A stretch of 64,000 bases of DNA, from the NCBI GenBank assembly GCA_018398815.1, contig CM031621.1, forward strand, positions 153,906 through 217,905, read 5' to 3'. Below the pieces are notes generated by a model, which was not told the DNA's origin, ran no database searches, and saw only the letters and a list, made by a program, of their open reading frames with translations. The position numbers and the translations under genes were made by a program. This stretch comes from Conus ventricosus (Eukaryota; Mollusca; Gastropoda; Neogastropoda; Conidae). Of this stretch, positions 57,331 through 64,000 are shown in pieces; positions within the stretch are counted from its first letter, which is position 1, and each line of letters opens with the position of its first letter.

Positions 57331-57885
57331 GTAGGCATACCTGTGTGGAAATGCAGGGTTGCTGTCTGTGCCTATCTCTCTCTCACTGTCTGTCAGTCTG
57401 TTTATGTCTGTGTCTGTCTGTCAAGTTATCGGTCTATCTCTCTCTGTATGTCTCTGTATCTGTTTCTTTTTCCCTCTCTTTCTATCTTTGTGTCTGTCTA
57501 TCTCTGTCTTTCATTTTGTTTCTATTTTACTCTCTGTGTACCAGTCTGTGTGTCTGTGCCTGAATCAGTTGAGCAGTCTTAGTGGATGTTCAGATTTGCC
57601 CGGTATTGTGCCATTTTGAAAGTAGGTTTGAACAGTTTTCCCTGGGGGAGAGGGAGGGAGCAATGCCCACTGAACTGCCCTAGAATTTCAGCAATAAATG
57701 GTGCTTCCTCTGTGGAAACCCTGAAACATGTTTGTGGATTTTTGTGACGTGTACCATGGATTCAGATCGGTAGAACTGGGTCCTGCATTTTGTTTTCCTT
57801 TGGCTGTTCCATCTTGCATGACTCCCGCACCATTCCTTGTGGCCATTTCATACATAGCCACACTCAGACTTACCCATCACAGCCC
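57331..57885. other. Start of LZTR1 intron 14
   Basis: It has CT/GTCT-rich low-complexity sequence (57,370-57,560) and otherwise unique sequence without a recognised exon. Confidence 0.5.
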
Positions 57886-58425
57886 TAGCTTTGAGGACAA
57901 TGAGCAGGACATTGAGCAGTGACTATCAGGTTGTCATGGGGTCCCCCTCCTCCTCTCCTTCTCCAGAACCCTAGCTTTGAGGACAGTGAGCGGTAACTAT
58001 CAGGTTGTCATGGGGTCCCCCTCCTCCTCTCCTTCTCCAGAACCCTAGCTTTGAGGACAGTGAGCGGTAACTATCAGGTTGTCAAGGGGTCCCTGTCCTC
58101 CTCTCCTTCTCCAGAACCCTAGCTTTGAGGACAATGAGCAGGACAATGAGCAGTGACTATCAGGTTGTCATGGGGTCCCCCTCCTCCTCTCCTTCTCCAG
58201 AACCCTAGCTTTGAGGACAGTGAGCGGTAACTATCAGGTTGTCAAGGGGTCCCCGTCCTCCTCTCCTTCTCCAGAACCCTAGCTTTGAGGACAATGAGCG
58301 GTAACTCTCAGGTTGTCATGGGGTCCCCTCCTCCTCTCCTTCTCCAGAACTCTAGCTTTGAGGACAGTGAGCAGTAACTCTCAGGTTGTCAAGGGGTCCC
58401 CTCCTCCTCACCTTCCCCAGAATGG
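57886..58425. repeat. 74-bp minisatellite with acceptor-like CTCCTTCTCCAG
   Basis: About seven units contain CTAGCTTTGAGGACARTGAG, CAGGTTGTCATGGGGTCC and CTCCTCTCCTTCTCCAGAAC. Each has a strong pyrimidine tract plus CAG, but the following bases match no LZTR1 exon. Confidence 0.93.
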
Positions 58426-59577
58426 ACACTACATGACATGATGAATCCTCCAGGACATTTTGCTCACACTATCACCACGCTAAAGCAGAATGCTCACTAC
58501 ATGACATGATGAATCCTCCAGGACATTTCGCTCACACTATCACCACGCTAAAGCAGAATGGACACTACATTACATGATGAATCCTCCAGGACATTTCGCT
58601 CACACTATCACCACGCTAAAGCAGAATGGACACTACATGACATGATGAATCCTCCAGGACATTTTGCTCACACTATCACCACGCTAAAGCAGAATGGACA
58701 CTACATGACATGATGAATCCTCCAGGACATTTCGCTCACACTATCACCACGCTAAAGCAGAATCAACACAACATTACATGATGAATCCTCCAGGACATTT
58801 CGCTCACACTATCACCACGCTAAAGCAGAACCAACACTGCATGACATGATGAATCCTCCAGGACATTTCGCTCACACTATCACCACGCTAAAGCAGAATG
58901 GACACTACATGACATGATGAATCTTCCAGGACATTTTGCTCACACTATCACCACGCTAAAGCAGAATGGACACTACATGACATGATGAATCCTCCAGGAC
59001 ATTTCGCTCACACTATCACCACGCTAAAGCAGAATCAACACTGCATTACATGATGAATCCTCCAGGACATTTTGCTCACACTATCACCACGCTAAAGCAG
59101 AATGGACACTACATTATATGATGAATCCTCCAGGACATTTTGCTCACACTATCACCACGCTAAAGCAGAATGGACACTACATGACATGATGAATCCTCCA
59201 GGACATTTCGCTCACACTATCACCACGCTAAAGCAGAATGGACACTACATTACATGATGAATCTTCCAGGACATTTTGCTCACACTATCACCACGCTAAA
59301 GCAGAATGGACACTACATGACATGATGAATCCTCCAGGACATTTCGCTCACATTATCACCACGCTAAAGCAGAATGGACACTACATTACATGATGAATCC
59401 TCCAGGACATTTCGCTCACACTATCACCACGCTAAAGCAGAACCAACACTACATTACATGATGAATCCTCCAGAACATTTCGCTCACACTATCACCACGC
59501 TAAAGCAGAACCAACACTGCATGACATGATGAATTCTCCAGGACATTTCGCTCACACTATCACCACGCTAAAGCAGT
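58425..59577. repeat. 68-bp minisatellite
   Basis: About 17 units contain GACACTACATGACATGATGA, ATCCTCCAGGACATTTCGCT and CACTATCACCACGCTAAAGC. Unit variants alternate at a few sites (TTTTG/TTTCG, ATGGAC/ATCAAC/ACCAAC). Confidence 0.95.
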
Positions 59578-59770
59578 TGCTATTGTCAGTAGGGCCGGCT
59601 TAGTAGACATTAACCTGAACATGTGGCCTGCTCTGATCCAGCAAATTCAGGGTAACATCCACTAAGCCGGCCATACTGACAACAGTCATTGCTTTGGCAT
59701 GGTGACAGTGTGAGTGAGCGTCCCAGGGGAGGACCGAACATTTGATGATTGGCCTCTTGATGACTGTGTC
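59578..59770. other. Spacer between minisatellites
   Basis: It contains an imperfect inverted repeat around GGCCGGCTTAGTAGACATTA and ACATCCACTAAGCCGGCC (59,592-59,671). Confidence 0.6.
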
Positions 59771-60735
59771 TGGACACTTAAGGGTGTTGCTAACACGTTC
59801 TGATGACACAGAGGGCATTGCTAACACGTTTTGATGACACAAAGGGTGTTGCTAACACGTTTTGATGACACAAAGGGTGTTGCTAACACGTGCTGATGAC
59901 ACAAAGGGTATTGCTAACATGTTCTGATGACACAAAGGGTATTGCTAACACGTTCTGATGACACAAAGGGTATTGCTAACACGTTCTGATGACACAGAGG
60001 GTTGCTAACACGTTCTGATGACACAGAGGGCGTTGCTAACACGTTCTGATGACACAATGGATATTGCTAACATGTTCTGATGACACAAAAGGAGTTGCTA
60101 ACATGTTCTGATGACACAATGGATATTGCTAACAGTTCTGATGACACAAGGGTTGCTAACAGTTCTGATGACACAGAGGGTTGCTAACAGTTCTGATGAC
60201 ACAGAGGGCATTGCTAACACGTTCTGATGACACAGAGGGCATTGCTAACATCGTTCTGATGACACAGAGGAGTTGCTAACATGTTCTGATGACACAGAGG
60301 GTGTTGCTAACATGTTCTGATGACACAGAGGGATTGCTAACCAGTTCTGATGACACAGAGGGCATTGCTAACAGTTCTGATGACACAGAGGGCATTGCTA
60401 ACACGTTTGATGAACACAAGGGTATTGCTAACACGTTCTGATGACACAGAGGATGTTGCTAACATGTTCTGATGACACAAAGGGTGTTGCTAACATGTTC
60501 TGATGACACAATGGATATTGCTAACACGTTCTGATGACACAAGGGGATATTGCTAACACGTTCTGATGACACAGAGGGCGTTGCTAACACGTTCTGATGA
60601 CACAAAGGGTGTTGCTAACACGTTCTGATGACACAGAGGATGTTGCTAACATGTTCTGGTGACACAAAGGGTGTTGCTAACACGTTCTGATGACACAAAG
60701 GGTGTTGCTAACATGTTCTGATGACACAGACAGAG
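59770..60735. repeat. 30-bp minisatellite
   Basis: About 32 units such as GGTGTTGCTAACACGTTCTG then ATGACACAAA (or CAGAG). Several units have one- or two-base indels. Confidence 0.95.
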
Positions 60736-61056
60736 TTGCCTACCGTTCCTGAGCAGCCGTATTTGATCCGGATCTAAGTAAAAATATCCCCTTAGTCCGG
60801 AAAGTACGGTTATCGAAAGTATGCTCCGGAGAAAAAAAATCGCCGTGGAAAATTTCGTGGGGGGGGGGGGGGGGGGGGGGGGGGGGGAATTTTGGCTTGC
60901 CTTCACCAAGTGTGAGTTCGAGCATGCGCAATGGGAAACGCTTTGTAAACCAAGTTTTCTGATTGGTTGACCCACTTCACTTCACTTCCCTTCAAGCTCG
61001 CTGGCTGGCCTAGGCCTAGGCCTAGTAGATCTAGGTGCAGGCATTCAAGTTTCAAA
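60736..61056. other. Upstream region of the hAT/BED-like fragment, with poly-G
   Basis: A G-run of about 29 lies at 60,859-60,887, and the triple GGCCTA-like CTAGGCCTAGGCCTAG at 61,010-61,025. The sequence between is unique. Confidence 0.6.
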
Positions 61057-61375
61057 ATGGCCAGCAAGAGGAAGCAAAGCGATCAGTGTGGTTCGTCTGA
61101 AGATCGTTCTGAAACTCCACCACGGGATGTGAAAAAACCACGACGAATGCAGGCTTTCAAAACGGATTATTCGAGAAGTGGCCCTGTTTAAGACCTGGAC
61201 AGAAGGGGCAAACATTCGGATTTTGCTCTGTGTGCAAGTGTGACTTTTCCGTCGCTCATGGTGGAAAGGACGACTGCCGTCGGCACATCGAATCGAAAAA
61301 ACATGCCGAGTATGAGAGCAAAGCCAAGGAAGTGGGCAAATGCCTGAAAACATCAGGATTTTTCACTTTGAGTTC
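61057..61375 (+). pseudogene. hAT/BED-like zinc-finger fragment, frameshifted
   Basis: The ATG at 61,057 opens MASKRKQSDQCGSSEDRSET, a basic N-terminal segment ending in a stop at 61,191. One frame over, KWPCLRPGQKGQTFGFCSVC then KCDFSVAHGGKDDCRRHIES and KKHAEYESKAKE continue the protein. The C-x2-C...H-x4/5-H spacing and the DFSVAHGG block are typical of BED-type zinc fingers in hAT transposase-related proteins. A one-base deletion between the halves breaks the frame, as in several LZTR1 exons. No catalytic hAT domain follows, because a repeat module begins at 61,381. Confidence 0.65.
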
Positions 61376-61380
61376 TTCAT

Positions 61381-61440
61381 CCAGCCCTGATATGGCTCTT
61401 CGTAGTTGGCTGGACTATAAGCAACATGAATTGAATTGAA
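61381..61440 (+). mobile_element. 60-bp GCCCTGATGTGGCCC module with (AATTG)n tail, copy 4 (diverged)
   Basis: AGCCCTGATATGGCTCTTCG then GGCTGGACTATAAGCAACAT ends in GAATTGAATTGAATT. It shares the core with copies at 11,308, 16,018 and 44,416 but has a different tail unit. Confidence 0.65.
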
Positions 61441-61640
61441 TTTGTGTGTTCATTTATTGTATGTGTATTACAGTCTTAACAGGCAGACGCACTTGAACTG
61501 TCTGTTCCGGACAAAAATCCTGTGTTCCTGATTTCTGAGACATTTGTTCCTGATGAGCAAATTTTGGGGTAGGCATGTCTGCACAGAGGGCACTGTAGCA
61601 TGTCTGTCTGATCCCAGGCTGTATCCTGAAAGCAAGTGAG
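61441..61640. other. Short unique spacer
   Basis: Nothing recognised. Confidence 0.5.
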
Positions 61641-63595
61641 CAGTGCAGTGAGAGTGTTTCAGTCAGAAGGCCAAAGTATGTCATTGTAGTGAATCAATCA
61701 GAAGGCCAAAGTATGTCATTGTAGTGCATCAATCAGAAGGCCAAAGTAGGTCATTGTAGTGCATCAATCAGAAGGCCAAAGTTGGTCATTGTAGTGCATC
61801 AATCAGAAGGCCAAAGTAGGTCATTGTAGTGCATCAATCAGAAGGCCAAAGTAGGTCATTGTAGTGCATCAATCAGAAGGCCAAAGTATGTCATTGTAGT
61901 GAATCAATCAGAAGGCCAAAGTATGTCATTGTAGTGCATCAATCAGAAGGCCAAAGTATGTCATTGTAGTGCATCAATCAGGCCAAAGTAGGTCATTGTA
62001 GTGCATCAATCAGAAGGCCAAAGTATGTCATTGTAGTGCATCAATCAGAAGGCCAAAGTAGGTCATTGTAGTGAATCAATCAGAAGGCCAAAGTATGTCA
62101 TTGTAGTGCATCAATCAGAAGGCCAAAGTATGTCATTGTAGTGCATCAATCAGAAGGCCAAAGTAGGTCATTGTAGTGCATCAATCAGAAGGCCAAAGTA
62201 TGTCATTGTAGTGCATCAATCAGAAGGCCAAAGTAGGTCATTGTAGTGCATCAATCAGAAGGCCAAAGTAGGTCATTGTAGTGCATCAATCAGAAGGCCA
62301 AAGTAGGTCATTGTAGTGCATCAATCAGAAGGCCAAAGTAGGTCATTGTAGTGCATCAATCAGAAGGCCAAAGTAGGTCATTGTAGTGCATCAATCAGAA
62401 GGCCAAAGTAGGTCATTGTAGTGCATCAATCAGAAGGCCAAAGTAGGTCATTGTAGTGCATCAATCAGAAGGCCAAAGTAGGTCATTGTAGTGCATCAAT
62501 CAGAAGGCCAAAGTAGGTCATTGTAGTGAATCAATCAGAAGGCCAAAGTAGGTCATTGTAGTGAATCAATCAGAAGGCCAAAGTAGGTCATTGTAGTGAA
62601 TCAATCAGAAGGCCAATGTAGGTCATTGTAGTGAATCAATCAGAAGGCCAATGTAGGTCATTGTAGTGAATCAATCAGAAGGCCAAAGTATGTCATTGTA
62701 GTGAATCAGTCAGAAGGCCAAAGTATGTCATTGTAGTGAATCAGTCAGAAGGCCAAAGTATGTCATTGTAGTGAATCAATCAGAAGGCCAATGTAGGTCA
62801 TTGTAGTGAATCAATCAGAAGGCCAGTGTAGGTCATTGTAGTGAATCAATCAGAAGGCCAATGTAGGTCATTGTAGTGAATCAATCAGAAGGCCAATGTA
62901 GGTCATTGTAGTGCTTCAGTCAGAAGGCCAAAGTAGGTCATTGTAGTGCATCAATCTGAAGGCCAAAGTAGGTCATTGTAGTGCATCAATCTGAAGGCCA
63001 ATGTAGGTCATTGTAGTGCTTCAGTCAGAAGGCCAATGTAGGTCATTGTAGTGCATCAATCTGAAGGCCAATGTAGGTCATTGTAGTGAATCAATCAGAA
63101 GGCCAATGTAGGTCATTGTAGTGAATCAATCAGAAGGCCAAAGTAGGTCATTGTAGTGAATCAATCAGAAGGCCAATGTAGGTCATTGTAGTGAATCAAT
63201 CAGAAGGCCAATGTAGGTCATTGTAGTGAATCAATCAGAAGGCCAGTGTAGGTCATTGCAGTGCATCAATCAGAAGGCCAAAGTAGGTCACTGTAGTGCT
63301 TCAGTCAGAAGGCCAAAGTAGGTCGCTGTAGTGAATCAATCAGAAGGCCAAAGTAGGTCACTGTAGTGAATCAATCAGAAGGCCAAAGTAGGTCATCGTA
63401 GTGCATCAATCAGAAGGCCAAAGTAGGTCATTGTAGTGAATCAATCAGAAGGCCAAAGTAGGTCACTGTAGTGAATCAATCAGAAGGCCAAAGTAGGTCA
63501 TCATAGTGCATCAATCAGAAGGCCAAAGTAGGTCACTGTAGTGAATCAATCAGAAGGCCAAAGTAGGTCACTGTAGTGAATCAATCAGGTCAGAG
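61640..63595. repeat. 35-bp minisatellite, about 55 units
   Basis: Units such as ATCAATCAGAAGGCCAAAGT then AGGTCATTGTAGTGC are present. Variants (AAGT/ATGT, TAGG/TATG, GCATC/GAATC, CATTG/CACTG) cluster by position, so the array has sub-blocks. It is the longest array in the window at about 2 kb. Confidence 0.96.
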
Positions 63596-63599
63596 TAGG

Positions 63600-64000
63600 T
63601 TGTTTTATGATAATTACCATTTGCGATTTCAGTAAAGGCAGAAAGTCCAGAACATTTGTATGATAGGATTGTAATTGATGAAAAAGATAGAACATCTTTC
63701 CCTTCCCACCCTTTCCCACCCTCGGTGTAAACCGTGTGACTGACGTTGTGCTGTAGACTGAAATGCTTCACACCAGAATGAACGTCTTCTGTTTAATGTG
63801 TAGGCTTCAGTAATGAACACAACATACTGTGCATTCGGATGTGAAGAAGTATGCTGTATAACCCAAAGTCCTGTTGAATGAAAGACTCCACAATGTTTAA
63901 ATGTCGTTCGTTTGATGCGTGTGCTCCTATTATGAACACAAGGCACTATTGGGATGTGAATGAGTGTACCCTGTAAACCAGTCATGGTGCTGTTGGTGTG
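63600..64000. other. Sequence at the window edge, nothing recognised
   Basis: It is unique, with a weak duplication of TGAATGAACACAAGG/CATACTG-type words. Minus-strand open frames of 67 and 118 codons have no recognisable motif. Confidence 0.45.

Noticed and set aside
57886..58425. Decoy acceptors of an LZTR1 exon in the 74-bp array
   Set aside because: CTCCTTCTCCAG is acceptor-like, but the bases that follow encode nothing matching the expected next LZTR1 segment, so a link to an exon is not supported.
61640..63595. CRISPR-like array of regular 35-bp repeats
   Set aside because: There are no unique spacers, no cas genes and the context is eukaryotic. It is a tandem minisatellite.

Overview
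This is a eukaryotic, metazoan window, most plausibly from a marine gastropod or other mollusc. It holds spliced genes with GT-AG introns, several non-LTR retrotransposon families, tRNA-derived SINE-like repeats, and an extreme load of (CT)n, (GT)n and minisatellite arrays. The phylum is inferred from general genome style and is not proven by any single sequence. Most long open frames are low-complexity translations of microsatellites and are not genes.

Two host genes can be reconstructed exon by exon, both on the + strand. The first (17,462-29,400) is a complete six-exon glycolipid transfer protein (GLTP), 221 residues, with the family's sugar-binding residues intact and one non-canonical GC-AG intron. 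The second (39,846 to at least 57,330) is the 5' part of LZTR1, the Kelch-BTB adaptor of CUL3 ubiquitin ligase. Fourteen exons cover all six Kelch blades and most of the first BTB domain. The rest of the gene lies beyond 57,330 and probably outside the window. Four LZTR1 exons each lack one base (a G in all four as best judged), which points to consensus errors more than to a dead gene.

Layout: 1-170, a possible minus-strand exon at the edge. 0.4-9.7 kb, a retrotransposon graveyard: three copies of one LINE on + (one long, two 5'-truncated), with an unrelated minus-strand LINE between the first two. 9.7-17.4 kb, a SINE-like unit, an inverted-repeat element, a 15-bp cysteine-coding-like minisatellite and microsatellites. 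17.5-29.4 kb, GLTP, whose third intron holds a TTAA-flanked piggyBac-like element. 29.4-39.8 kb, intergenic minisatellites (83, 47, 77 bp units) and SINE-like repeats. 39.8-57.3 kb, LZTR1, with an antisense RTE-type LINE in intron 1. 57.3-64 kb, probably LZTR1 intron 14, packed with 74, 68, 30 and 35 bp arrays and a hAT/BED-like fragment.

The most striking signal is that tandem repeats in LZTR1 repeatedly span or abut splice junctions. The acceptor plus the first exon bases are copied about five to seven times before exons 9 and 13, degenerate arrays run into the acceptors of exons 3, 10 and 14, and the donors of exons 6, 8 and 12 are duplicated just downstream. In the exon 9 and 13 arrays the decoy copies carry in-frame stop codons. 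Whether this is mutational bias or a splicing or NMD control layer cannot be decided from sequence alone. A second notable signal is a LINE family that carries several microsatellites at fixed places in its 3' end, so that its spread would seed the window's (GT)n and (CT)n tracts.
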